Source of the DNA: Smallanthus sonchifolius
Taxonomy: Eukaryota > Streptophyta > Magnoliopsida > Asterales > Asteraceae
Assembly (NCBI GenBank): GCA_023525975.1
Contig: CM042032.1
Location: forward strand, 18,916,001-18,980,000
Direction: 5' to 3'
DNA length: 64,000 nt
The notes below the pieces were generated by a model that was given only the letters and a program-made list of their open reading frames with translations, ran no database searches and was not told the DNA's origin. Position numbers and translations under genes: made by a program. Positions within the stretch are counted from its first letter, which is position 1. Each line of letters starts with the position of its first letter. Shown piece after piece: positions 21,484-33,679 of the stretch.

Positions 21484-24400
21484 ATGCCTCCTCGTCGTGC
21501 TCCCGCGGCCAACACCAATACCGACATTGCTGCTATTCTTGCACAACTCGTGACATAACTCACTCAAGCTAATAGTGCCACCAATGGCAACAATGGTGGA
21601 AATGGTAGTAATAGTGGTAATGCTGGTAATGGTGGAAATGGTGGTAACAACCCGTCTCAATGCACCTTCAAGCACTTCAACTTGTGCAATCCCCTCAAGT
21701 TCTATGGTACCGAAGGAGCTACCGGACTCCTTCAATGGTTTGAAAGCATTGAGAATAACTTTCTCAATAGTGACTGCCCCGACAACCTTCGTGTTCGTCA
21801 TGCCACAAGTGTCCTACAAAAACTGGCAATCACGTGGTGGAATGGGGAGAAGAGAAATCAAGGTGTGGATGTAGTAATGGCCTTACCTTGGGATGAGGTT
21901 AAAAGGCTAATGACCGAGGAATTCTGTCCTCAAAATGAAGTAAAGAAACTTGAAGCCGAATTTTGGGATCTTGCCCAAGATAGTGGTGAAAACTTGGCGT
22001 ATACGACTCGGTTCCATGAGTTGAGTTTTCTTGTGCCCCACATGGTCACTCCTTTGTCCCGCTGCATTGAAAAGTATATTGGGGGACTGCCTAGACAAAT
22101 TCAAGATACTGTCCTAGGAAGGAATCCCGCAACACTTGAGGATGCTATCCGTTTGTCCGCTACCTTAACTGATAACCATGTGAAAGCGGGAACAGTTACT
22201 AAAAAGGGCACCAAGAAAGTTTCTGACACTATAACCCCTCCTACCCACAGCAAAGAGGCCACAACTGAACCCTCCCGCAATAATAGGAAAAGGAAGACTA
22301 GAAACTATGATGTTGTCACTCCTGCTATTCCTGTTAACCAAGCTGCACCTATGGTTCAAGCACCGGCCAAAAAGACATATGTTGGAATCTACCCACTTTG
22401 TGCCACCTGTAACTACCATCATCCCCAAAGCATCCCATGTCGCCTTTGTACTTATTGTGGGAGATATGGCCATACAGTTAATGTTTGTAGGACCAAAGCT
22501 CTTGCGGGCCAAGTCAACCCACCAAACCAAACCAACACCCAAGTAGCTAATCAAGGCGTACCTGCTATTGCAAATGGGCGAGCATGTTAAGAATGTGGCA
22601 ACCCGAACCATTTTCGTGATCAATGCCCAAGATTTGCCAATGCTAGACAAGGTGGAGCTCGTGGGCGTGCTTTCAACATAAACGCCAACGAAGCCCAAGC
22701 CAACAATGACGTGGTCAATGGTACGTTTCTTGTTAATAGTCAATATGCCTCCATTTTATTCGATACCGGCGCCGATAAAAGTTTTGTGTCACTTACTTTT
22801 GAACCTTTGCTTGCAAAGACATGATCCCTTTTAGAGAAAACATTTACCCTTGAAGTAGCAAATGGTGACTCTCTTACAATTGAATCCATTATCTATGATT
22901 GCTCTTTAGAACTTAATGATCACACATTCCCAATCAACCTTGTTCCAATGCCACTAGGAATCTTTGATATCATCATAGGAATGGATTGGCTATCAAATCA
23001 TCATGTCGAAGTCATTTGTTTCGAGAAGTGCATCCGAATACCTCTACCGTCGGGAGAAACACTAAGAGTCTTTGGTGAAAAGCCTTGTAAAGGGCTTAAA
23101 CTAATGTCATGCACTACTGCTCAAAAGTACCTACGAAAGAAGTACGTGGCCTTCTTAGCTCATATTGTCCAAAAAGATGTCAAAAAGAAGAGTATACAAG
23201 ACATTCCCATCATTCGGGATTTTCCTGAAGTATTTCCCGAAGACTTATCCGGTCTTCCACCCGTTCGACAAGTAGAATTTCGCATTGATCTTGTGCCCGG
23301 AGCTAACCCCGTGGCTAGAGCTCCATACCGTCTTGCACCTTCTGAAATGCAAGAACTTGCAAGTCAACTTCAAGAGCTCTCCGACAAGGGATTCATTCGT
23401 CCAAGTCATTCACCGTGGGGTGCACCCGTCTTATTCGTTAAAAAGAAGGATGGATCATTTCGCATTTGTATTGACTACCGCGAACTCAACAAGCTTACTA
23501 TCAAAAACTGTTATCCTTTACCTAGAATTGATGACCTCTTTGATCAACTTCAAGGTTCTACTTGCTTCTCGAAGATTGATCTTCGATCTGGTTATCACCA
23601 ACTCCGTGTGCAAGAAGACGATATTCCAAAGACTGCCTTCCGAACAAGGTATGGTCATTACGAGCTCATGGTTATGCCTTTTGGACTAACCAATGCACCT
23701 GTAGTTTTCATGGATCTCATGAATCGTGTGTGCAAACCGTACCTTGATAAGTTCGTGATCGTTTTCATCGATGACATCTTAATCTATTCCCAGACTAAAG
23801 CCGATCATGAGCAACATCTTAGATTGGTCTTGGATCTCTTGAAGAAAGAACAACTATATGCCAAATTCTCCAAATGTGAATTTTGGTTAAAAGAAGTTCA
23901 ATTTGTTGGTCACATTGTCAACAACAAGGGTATTCATGTTGACCCTGCTAAGATCGAAACGGTTAAGAATTGGAATACCCCGAAGACTCCCACTGAAGTT
24001 CGTTCATTTCTGGGTCTTGCGGGATATTACCGTCGTTTCATCTCAAACTTCTCTAAAATTGTTGTCCCCCTTACCGCTTTGACCCACAAGGGTAAGACTT
24101 ATGAATGGGGACCAAAGCAAGAAGAAGCTTTCCAAACCCTTAAGCAAAAGTTGTGCAATGCTCCCATTTTGACCCTCCCTGATGGGAATGATGATTTAGT
24201 TGTCTACTGTGATGCTTCTAACCAAGGTCTTGGTTGTGTTCTTATGCAATGAGGCAAAGTAATCGCTTATGCATCATGGCAACTTAAGATTCATGAGAAG
24301 AATTATACGACGCACGATCTCGAGTTAGGTGCGGTCGTATTCGCATTAAAGATTTGGAGACATTATCTATATGGCCCAAAATGTGTGGTGTTCACCGACC

Positions 24401-26031
24401 ACAAAAGTCTCCAACACATCTTCAGTCAAAAGGAACTCAATATGAGGCAACGACGTTGGGTTGAACTCCTTAACGACTATGACTGCGAAATTCGCTACCA
24501 TCCCGGCAAAGCGAATGTTGTAGCCGACGCTTTGAGTCGAAAGAACCATGTCATGCTTCAATGTGTTCGAATTCAAACCGACATTCAAAACCGCATCTTA
24601 GAAGCTCAACACGTCTCAGTCACCGGGGGTAACATGTACGAGGAAATGTCGTATGGTGTTGAACTTCTGCTTGAATCTAAACCAAATGGCTTACTTTATT
24701 ACTTGAACCGTATCTGGATTCCCGATAGCGATGATCTCCGTACATTTCTCATGAACGAGGCTCACAAGACTCGTTATTCTATTCATCCTGGTGCGGATAA
24801 AATGTACCAAGATATTTGCCAACAATATTGGTGGCCCGGCATGAAAAAGGACATCGCTCTTTATGTTGCCAAATGTTTAACCTGCTCCAAAGTCAAAGCC
24901 GAAAATCAACGCCCTTCTGGTTTACTTGAACAACCAGAAATTCCTGTGTGGAAATGGGAAAACATAGCTATGGATTTTATTACCAAACTCCCTCGCACCT
25001 CGAGTGGTTATGATAGCATTTGGGTAATCATTGATCGTCTCACCAAATCTGCTCATTTCTTGCCTATCCGCGAAGACTATCGGGTTGAGAAACTAGCCCG
25101 AATTTACATTGATGGAACTGTGAGCCGTCATGGTGTTCCCTTGAACATAATATCCGACCGAGATGCCCGGTTCACTTCTCGATTTTGGCAATCTCTCCAA
25201 ACCGCTCTTGGCACACGATTAGATTTGAGCACGGCTTACCATCCCCAAACTGATGGTCAAACCGAGCGAACAATCCAAACACTTGAAGACATGCTTAGAG
25301 CTTGTGTAATCGATTTTGGTGGAAATTGGGATTCACATTTATCCCTCATTGAGTTCTCTTACAATAATAGCTATCACACAAGTATCAACATGGCTCCATT
25401 CGAAGCTCTTTATGGTCGCAAGTGTCGTTCTCCTATCTGTTGGAACGAGATTGGTGAAGCACAAATCACCGGTCCCGAGCTAATTCAAGAAACATCCGAC
25501 AAGATTATTCAAATCCGTGACAACATCCGAACAGCGAGAAGTCGGCAAAAGAGTTAAGCCGATAAACGACGAAAACCCTTGGAATTCCAAGTCAGTGACC
25601 TTGTTCTTCTTAAGGTGTCCCCGTGGAAGGGTGTGGTCCGTTTTGGAAAGAAAGGCAAGTTAGCCCCTCGCTACGTTGGTCCATTCAAAATCCTTGAAAG
25701 AATTGGGAAAGTGGCCTACAAACTCGAATTACCTCCATCTCTTGGCAATGTGCATCCTACATTTCATGTATCAAATCTGAAGAAATGTCTCGCCGATGAG
25801 AATCTCCATATACCACTTGATGACGTGCACATTGATGAAACGATGCACTTCGTTGAGAAACCGGTAGAAATTATGGATCGTGAAATCAAGCAACTCAAGA
25901 GAAGTCGTATTCCTATTGTCAATGTTCGTTGGGAGTCTAAGCGCGGTCCTGAGTTCACTAGGGAACGAGAGGACCAAATGAAGCTCAAGTACCCCCATCT
26001 TTTCACTGATGCCGTAGTTTCCTCTAACTAA
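21484..26031 (+). pseudogene. gag-pol: Element B gag-pol, one frame with five nonsense codons
   Basis: Starts MPPRRAPAANTNTD. Gag core is at about 21690-22150. Zinc knuckles are CTYCGRYGHTVNVC (about 22447-22490) and a second one at 22585-22630 whose first Tyr codon is a stop. Protease ILFDTGADKS is at about 22755, RT FIDDILIYS at about 23765, and RNase H VVYCDASNQG at about 24200. The integrase zinc finger (HPGADKMYQ ... CLTCSKVK) is at 24785-24900, and the integrase core (MDFITKLP, ISDRDARFTS, YHPQTDGQTERTIQ) at 24970-25280. The tail has YVGPFKILERIG and a chromodomain-like VEIMDREIKQLKRSRIP. The whole 1515-codon frame is continuous, with no frameshift, but has stops at 21556, 22588, 22822, 24250 and 25555. 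Comparison with A and F indicates single-base changes (Gln, Tyr, Arg, Arg and Tyr codons). It is defective unless the stops are suppressed. Confidence 0.95.
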
Positions 26032-26052
26032 ATTTCGGGACGAAATTCCCTC

Positions 26053-26065
26053 AACATGGGGAGAC
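26053..26065 (+). promoter_or_regulatory. Polypurine tract of element B
   Basis: AACATGGGGAGAC lies immediately before the 3' LTR and should prime plus-strand synthesis. The preceding block TTTCGGGACGAAATTCCCTC is also conserved in F, with one change. Confidence 0.75.
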
Positions 26066-28596
26066 TGTAACATTTCTGATTTTTAGTATCCGTATTTCAA
26101 ATTCAATGTAATGCATTTCAAACCAAATTCTAGTGCACTGTTTTGTTCTATTCGTACCATCAATTAAATACAATATTTCGATGTTAATCCGCAAATTTTT
26201 ACACGGTTATAACCAACTAAAACACTACATAGGTATCTACTTATACAAATATGTCAAAGACCAAAGTTACAAGGTCTGATGTTGAAAATTTACAAAAAAC
26301 CCTAATAGGCACAGTCGCGCCTCGTTCTGGCATGGTCGCGCCGAGTGCTTTGGCACGGTCGCGTGACCAGCTTTGGAACGATCGCGCCCGGTGCCTAGGC
26401 ACGGTCGCGCCTCAAATGGGCACGGTCGCGCCTAGTACCAGTTGAAACGTAAATACAGTTTTAATCACCCGATCGTTGAGTTTCCGTAACCGATTTACAC
26501 CTCATTACCATTAACGAAAGCAATGACACTTCCAATTACAACAAACGTCTCAGATTAATCCAATTAATCTCAAAAATTCTCTCAAGAATTTCAAAGAAAA
26601 CACAAAACCTCCTTGCGATCCGAATTCTCTCAATCAAGCTGTAGAGTCACACTACTCGATTCTCCCTAATGCTCCTAGACTCTCTGGTTTAGCCGGAATC
26701 ACAGCAGAAGACGCCGAAAGCCACTCTCGTCGTCGTCGGAACTCATTTCTATCAAACGCTATCCATCCGTCGTCCTTCCAGGTAATTGAAATCTTATTCT
26801 CAATATATTTAGTCGCTATATCAAAAGCTCCATATCAATTTGGGCTTACAATATAGAAATCACCCTGAACCCGAAACCATATTTTATAAAAAAATGGTTT
26901 AACCGATTTCAACCCAGAACATGTTGTTAATACAATTAAAACATCCCAACCTACTCATAACATCAATACGAATAAAAGCCCTATGATTTCAAACACTAAC
27001 AATGTAAGAACCAGTCAATTCGTGTCTGTTTTGGAAGAGACACGGTCGCGCTAATCATCTAGCGCGGTTGTGCCTCATGAGACGCGGTCGTGCCGACTAT
27101 CAGCGCGGTCGTGTCCTCCTGTCCAGACCCAATCATGCCCTTTGACTAATCTCAGTCGTGTCTTAGGATCATAGACACGATCGTGCCTGGCCAAGGCACG
27201 GTCGTTCCTAATGATTTAGTTAGTTAAGCCTCAGTTTGATCAACACGGTCGCGCCCTGGCTAGCATGGCCGCGCCCGTGGTTTGAGCACGATCGTGGCCT
27301 TCCCAGGCACGGTCGTGTGTGAGTTAAAATCTTGGCAGAATTATAAAATTTTATATATTTTTCAAACCACAAATATTCTGATTAAATTACAAAATAAAAA
27401 TAGTTGAATTTTATAAAATTGCATTTAATCTTATTTAGAAAGAACAAATATTTAATAAATGGAAAAATTAATTATTTAAAGTTTATAAAATTTAATTTAC
27501 AATTATTGTTAAACCTTTCATTTAAAAAACATTTAAAATGGTTAAGTTACATTTTATAAATAAATAAAATGATTATTTATTTAATTTATATTTAAACAAA
27601 AATGATTAATTAATTATACTAACTTATAACTAATACTTACAATGTTTTCATAAACAATAATTATTTACATTACCTATTTAATTATTCAAACTCAAACCTT
27701 AATCAAAATGTTCTAAAAATACTCTTTCAAACTTTATATATTTTATTCAATACCTCCAATTACAAATCAATGACCTTATTACACAAGTCCAAATGCAACT
27801 TTACACTTAAACATTGGTGTACACTATTAATACCATATACATTACTCCTTAGGTTAACTTTTACATTTCAAGGATCCTTACTATCTAATATCTTTGTTAG
27901 CTACGTCTTCGAACCAAGTGAGTATTTCGTAGCCCCTTTTACTCTTTTACACTTTTGGGGTGAAACATGAACATTATTCAAATTACACGTTATATTTACA
28001 CAAACAACACAAGTACAAATCCTATTTACATTCATGTGTGCAATTTGAGCTTTATGCCCGAGTGCTAGGTGTGCTAACCTTTGTATGCGATTATGTGCAA
28101 TCATTAACTATACAAGCCGACGGTTTTCAATGATAGATCTATTGAGTCTGACAAACCCACCCAGATTGGGGTGATTGATACCGAAAACACATTTTTTGCA
28201 TGCTAGTTACAAAGGTTTGATTGTACATGGTTACACAATAGTTGCTCCCCATAAATGCCTTATTTATCATGTTATGTAAGGATTTGTTTTACAAACTATA
28301 TGCTATCTATATAAACCTGTGTTATACTCACCAACTTTTTAGTTGACTTTATTTTATTCATGTTTCAGGTTCTAATGTGTGAGATTGATCAAGATGTGCT
28401 ACACATAGGCTTGGACTTAGTTAATTTAAATAAAAGGATTCTATGTATTTCAATTTTGTTCTATCTTGGATTTTGTTGTGTTTGGACTAACTGTTATGAA
28501 ATTTGATGTTTAATATATTCAATCTAGTCAACCTTGTGCTTATGAACAGTCTACAAGTCCTGCCCTGATGATTCCGCCATCGGTCGGGGTGTGACA
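26066..28596 (+). repeat. 3' LTR of element B
   Basis: 2531 bp, almost identical to the 5' LTR. Differences visible by eye include single C/T changes and a different arrangement of the first CpG-rich cluster (26308-26435). The second cluster is at about 27037-27320. It ends GGTGTGACA. Confidence 0.95.
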
Positions 28597-28601
28597 GTTT
28601 C
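28597..28601. repeat. Target-site duplication of element B, right copy
   Basis: GTTTC, matching 18231-18235. Confidence 0.93.
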
Positions 28602-31080
28602 ATCGCATTTTCTTTTGGACTTTTGGAACGCTTCACTAGTGGTGACTTAGGAATAACAGCCGGTTGTGAAACAGTTGACCGTTTCCCTTGGTTCTTAGCA
28701 GGACAGTGCACAAGAATGTGACCAACCATACCACAGTGAAAGCAACTTACCTTTTCTTTATAAGTCCTCATGTAAGGCTCATAAGATCTAGCATTAGATG
28801 ACTCAGCATGATGAGCAGGAGAAGTTGTTTGGTGAACAGTAGTTTGACGCGATAAAGATTGGTTTTTGGGAACATACTATTTTTGCAAATTTTCTTGATA
28901 ACCAAGCCCGAAATGAGCTGAAAAAGCTTCTTTCTTAACTTGATTATTATTTTTATATCCCCCATAAAGCATCACTTTTAATTTTTCATTAGATTCAATG
29001 ATATCGGGTTCAGTCAAAATACAATTATCACTATCAGTGATAATGTTTTTCTTAACTTTTTGTTCACCTAGCAACTCCTCAGAGACTACTCCTTCAAGGC
29101 AGGTGTTCTCAGACACATCATCAGAAGTAGTAAAGAACTCTTCATTAGATGCAGAGTCAGCCTTACTTGTTGAATCATCCTTGTTAGAGGAATCATCCTG
29201 ACTTGAGGACTCATCAAGGCAAGACAAATCAATGTCAATTAAGTTGTTGATCAATTTCTCGCTAACTGGTGGAGGAATGGCATCAGTACCCAGCCCTAAG
29301 CCATTCGCTTGCCTCACTACAGACTCGTAGTGTTTCACCACAAAATGAGAATTTTTCAACTTCTCAATATTACCTTTCAACTGCAAGATCTCATTTTGCA
29401 GCTTGTTGATCTCATTGTTCCTTTTCTATAACCCCTTGTACGCAACATCCAAATGAAACTGTTGATCGCTGATTTTAAGTGAATAATCACGTTTTACTTT
29501 CTTCAACATTTCAATTGAATCTTTGTAACATTTTTCGTTTTCCTTGTAGCTTAATGGTGCAATACGAAGTGGTTCGACTTTGTATTGAAGCTTAGAGTTT
29601 TCAACCTTAAAGCTTAGACATTTGGAACAAGAAATGACAGCAAAAGGATTAGAATCTACCTCATTTGATGAACATGATGCCTCTCCAATAGCCATGAGGG
29701 AAACTGCAGTTGTAGACTCTTCTGGATCAGCCACAGAAGCTTCCCTTTCCTCAGCTTCCATCATCTCCATAATCTCAACCATGAGACCAACCTGTGTTTG
29801 TGCAATAAGGGCATCCTCCAAATGAACACCCCAATCAAAGTTATCGTCCTGTTGAGCCACCAATGCATTAGATGTTTCACTTTTACTTTGATTGCGGTTG
29901 TTAGAGTTGTACCCTTGGTTGTTTCCCTGGTTGCTACCCTGGCTTGGTCTTGTGAATCCAGAGGCAAGTGCTTTTTCCTTTTGACATTCACGAGCAAAGT
30001 GTCCAAAGTTCAGACACTTGTAGCACTTGGCCTTGGATTTGTCAAAACCAACCATGGCATTAGAATGGCCACCAATGGACTTTCTGCCGGTTCTGTTCAG
30101 GAAACGCTTCGCCCTCCTCAAGATCATGGCCATATTCCATTGAATATCCATATCCTCCATATCATCCGGATCCACCTGATTAAAGTCTTCTTCGATGGTT
30201 TCAGGATCCGTGAGCTTACCGCCAATGAAGTTCTCATAGGCAAGCATGCATGATTAGAATAAAGCCACATGATCTTCAGCTATGTTGGCTATTGCTGATT
30301 GGTTAGCTGAAGATGTGGGAGAAGGATTTCTTGAGGGATTCTGGTGATGAGATCCATAACCAGATGATGCATAGCATGCATGACCACCACAAGCCTTTAA
30401 AGTTTCTTCCTCATGAGAGTTTCCTGAGAAAAGGGCAATTCCCGAGCCCGATGACTTGGTTGTAGAAGACGTCCCATAATACATAGAAGGGTTTTGTATT
30501 TGAGGTCTTCCTGAGCTCTCCTTTATTTTTAGGTTCATGTCATGCGCTTGAACCTTTCCAATTGCCTCATCAATTGTCATCTCATAAAACTTAGAATTCT
30601 CTCTCATCAGAGTAGTATACATCTCAAATTTGGGTGGCAAAGCATCCAGAAATTTTTCAACTAATTCCTCATTTGGATAGATGAGGTCAAAAGCTTTCAA
30701 CTCAGTCTGTAGATGAAAGAATCTAGAGATGAGCTCATCTATGGATTCGTTCTCCAGATATCTGAAGCACTCATACTGCTTCCTGAGAAGATCCCTTTTA
30801 CTCTTCTTGATGTCACTGTTACCCTCAAATCTCTTCTGTAATGCCTTCCAGAGATCCTTGGAGTTATCGTATCCTCTGAAGCTGTGGAATAACTCCATGG
30901 TCAAGGCCAGAGTGATAGATCTGTGTGCCTTCTTCTCTCAATCATAAACTTTCTTTTCCTCTTCATCAAGTTTAGAGATAGGCTTGAGAACTTCCTCATC
31001 AAGGTAAGTTTATGTGGGATGCTTATAGCCCTCTAGAATGGGTATCCATAATGAAGAATCGGTATAAGAAATATAATGTT

Positions 31081-31085
31081 CAAAG
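31081..31085. repeat. Presumed target-site duplication of element D, left copy
   Basis: CAAAG directly before the 3' LTR of D. The partner should follow D's 5' LTR beyond the right edge of the window. Confidence 0.5.
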
Positions 31086-31622
31086 TGTAGGTCTCTCGGG
31101 TGTGGCAGATCGTCACATGCAAGTGGGTCAACTAGTCGGACCGGGTGCGGAATACCCGTGACTAGGTGGAGAGTCTTACGAAACAAAGTAAACCGACAAG
31201 ATAATCACTATAAACGTTTGTCTATTATAAACACTTGAAGGTTATAGAGAGAAGTTCTGAGATTACAAAGTTCTGCGTATTTGTTAATCTGAATGCGTAC
31301 TTATCTACTGTCAACCATTCCTATTTATACATGACCTGATGTCTGCGCACTTAGCAAGTGCGCAGGGCAATTTGCTCATGCGTACTTAGCAAGTACGCAT
31401 AGGTATTCTTGCGTACTTGCTAAGTACGCATGAACTACTTCCTACGCACATACAAGTGCGCAAAACACTTAGAGAAATCTGCAACAGTCAATATGTAAAA
31501 GTAAATACAACTCGATAACTAATACATACAGACACTTACAAACAAAGACAAATACATACATGAAAGTACTAAACTAAGACTCTATCTATCCAGAGTGTTT
31601 GTCACAGGAAAGTGCTTCAACA
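31086..31622 (-). repeat. 3' LTR of element D
   Basis: 537 bp; on the plus strand TGTAGGTCTCTCGG to GTGCTTCAACA. Includes an antisense TATA box (TGTATAAATAGG on the minus strand, about 31319-31330) and an array of GCGTACTTAGCAAGTACGC-type palindromes at 31350-31461. A solo copy of a close relative lies at 49406-49946. Confidence 0.92.
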
Positions 31623-31637
31623 AACTCCCCCTTGACA
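31623..31637 (-). promoter_or_regulatory. Polypurine tract of element D
   Basis: On the minus strand GTCAAGGGGGAGTTT directly precedes the 3' LTR, a typical Sirevirus plus-strand primer. Confidence 0.88.
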
Positions 31638-31695
31638 ACAACTCTGGATCATCTTCGATCTTTAGTCTTCAGTCTTCGGTCTTCAGTCTTCACAG

Positions 31696-33662
31696 CTATG
31701 CATCTTTAGCTTCCATCTTCTTCTTATAGTCAAGGCAGAACTTGATCACCTTGTCATATTTAGAAGCAAGGAATTTCGTCCATTCGTCCGTATGCATGCA
31801 ATACCTGTCTGCTAGTGCCTCCAGATCTTTCACAGAGAAGTTAATGAAGCAGACTTCATCAAATACTCTGATTAGTTCCCTAGGCACTAAGCATCCACTT
31901 TCTGACCTCACCTTTCCAATCACCACAGCCTCGCCCGTCTTTGGATCTACGTACCAGTACCACATGTCACAAAGGATATACTGAGATAACTTGCTCAGGG
32001 GAATCTTGGTTTCACATAGCACTGGTTGTATACCAATTTCTTTAATAATTTCTTAGTCACATGATGTGTTGCTGTCTTATCCTTGACTCTCTTGGGCACT
32101 TGAGGCTTGAACATATCAAACTTCCCAGATCTTGCTTCCCGCTGTAGAACCACCCACAAACCCATCGCCACTGCATGATTAGAATGACCCTGCAGCTCTC
32201 GGTTTGCTAGGTTCACAAGGTCGTATTTGGGTAAGGAGTTGAACGCTTCTCTGGTTGGTTTCAAGTATTGAACCCCCAGATCTTTTGATTGCGAACAACT
32301 GCTTATCCTCCTCGAACCTTACAGCCAAGATCATCCCTGTTGCCCCTTGTTTGTCTATTATAGACGTCTTTTTCCAAACAGGAGCTGGACCCTTAGATGA
32401 AGTAGAAGGCATATATTTTTCTTTTGGTGCCTCCGGATCCACAGGTGTAGGGTAAACTGGGGAGGCTTCAGTCGAGGCTTCCACATTACTAGCATGCTCG
32501 ACTGAACCTATGTCGAGATGAGCTTCGAAGGATGGAAATTCAAAGATCACTCCATCTTCTAACTCATACTCTTCTTCCCCGTCGCCCTTGGGAATCTCAA
32601 TTACTACATCCTCATCATCATCATCCCAGTCATTAACAGAGTCGATCTCTCCTTCTTCTAGGTTAAAGAGAGCATCGATCTGTGCTTCCTTGGAATAGTC
32701 AGGCTCTAAGTATAAGATCTCATCATCAGATAGATCCTTAAGCACCTCAGCCACTGACTTTCCTTTGTCACCACCACTAGAGGTATCGCCAACCTCTTTA
32801 TGAGTAGACTCCCCCTGAGCCATTGGAATAGCAGAGATGGGAACAATTGCTAAAGCTTGGTGCTCACCTCCACTAGGACCGGCTTCGGGATCCTTGTCTT
32901 TGTCGTCATCCTTAGTCAAGTCATCAGGATGACAAGCCTCATCACCAGTAGTTTTCTCCTTCTCTTTCTCCTTATATTTCTCCCCCTGAGCATCAAGCTT
33001 CTTGGTCAGATCAGCAATTAGTTTGACCATCAGCTCATGCTCTTTCCGTTGAGTATCAAACCTCAGCTCTAGAGATGACCTGTGACCCAGAATCATTTCA
33101 TTTGTCCTGATTAGAAGCTCGTTCTGGGCCATGACGTTCTTCAGTCTCTCATCAGTCCCCGTTCTCTGGCTTCTTAGAATCCTAACTTCATCCACCAACG
33201 AATTAATTTGTGGTTGTTGAGCATCAGATTCCTCCTTTGATTTACAAATAGTTTCCAATAATCCAGCAACTTGGGTTTCCAGAACATCTATCCTTGCATC
33301 ATTAGGATCAGGATGTCTGGATAATGACGCTTCGGCATTGTGAATTGGGGAGGAGAAGATGGTGTCGAAGTCAAACCCTTGAGTAAATTCCCCATAGTTG
33401 AAGGGTTGACGTAAAGGATCAATGGTGGTTGTTGGGATTGTGGATGTGATGACATTTGTAGGTGTTATGGAAGGAGTGATGGTGACTGACTCCGTGAGAA
33501 TTGGAGTAGTCACCGCCACCTTGGCAGATGTGATAGGGAGGGTCACTATCACAGGAACCTCCTCTGTGATTGAAGTGACTGCCACGTCAGGTTGTACCTG
33601 TGGCCACCTCCTCTATCTCCTGTAAAGCTGCTGTGAAGGTGGGGAGGAACCTGAATAAGAAC
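31696..33662 (-). pseudogene. Element D envelope-like ORF, truncated
   Basis: Extra ORF between pol and the 3' LTR, the position of the Sirevirus envelope-like gene. The main open part (33585-32179) has a Thr/Ile/Val/Pro-rich segment, a predicted coiled coil (ARIDVLETQVAGLLETI and EVRILRSQRTGTDERLKNV), a Lys/Glu/Asp-rich region and acidic DDDDEDVVIEIPKG. The C-terminus, after a frameshift near 32180 and another near 32010, has KTGEAVVIGKVRSESG and FINFSVKDLEALADRYCMHT, matching the end of E's ORF. The N-terminal part is missing, lost at the F junction. I see no transmembrane segment or signal peptide; envelope-like refers to position only. Confidence 0.75.
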
Positions 33663-33679
33663 TCGCAGCTGAAACTTGT

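Larger units (their letters stand above)
18236..28596 (+). mobile_element. Element B: full-length Ty3/gypsy (Tekay/Del-type) retrotransposon
   Basis: A complete 10.36-kb element: two LTRs of about 2.52 and 2.53 kb beginning TGTAACATTTCTG and ending GGTGTGACA, a tRNA-Met(i) primer site, a leader, one gag-pol frame, a purine-rich tract, and a perfect 5-bp duplication GTTTC. It is inserted in gag of copia element C. The LTRs look nearly identical by eye, suggesting a fairly recent insertion. The long LTRs, MPPRR gag and chromodomain-like integrase tail fit the Tekay/Del chromovirus lineage (lineage call by recognition, not by tree). Confidence 0.95.
28597..31085 (-). pseudogene. gag: Element C gag, main fragment
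   Basis: Right-hand piece of the same gag that ends at 17788. From right to left: the retrotransposon gag region (SLWIPILEGYKHPT at about 31045-31000, ALTMELFHSFRG at about 30910, LRKQYECFRYLENESIDELI at about 30790); WNMAMILRRAKRFLNRTGRK before the knuckle CYKCLNFGHFAREC (about 30030); a long acidic coiled-coil stretch; a Ser/Asp-rich segment (about 29230-29120); and a second knuckle CFHCGMVGHILVHC (about 28740-28700). All pieces are in one frame, but stops occur at about 31031, 30940, 30254, 29426 and 28875. The N-terminus is cut off at 31085 by the LTR of D. Confidence 0.9.
31086..33679 (-). mobile_element. Element D, left (3') piece: Sirevirus-type Ty1/copia
   Basis: Contains the 3' LTR, polypurine tract and C-terminal part of the envelope-like ORF of a minus-strand element. 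D continues at 42935-48317 and 62639-64000 and leaves the window on the right. It is inserted in the gag of element C. Confidence 0.88.
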
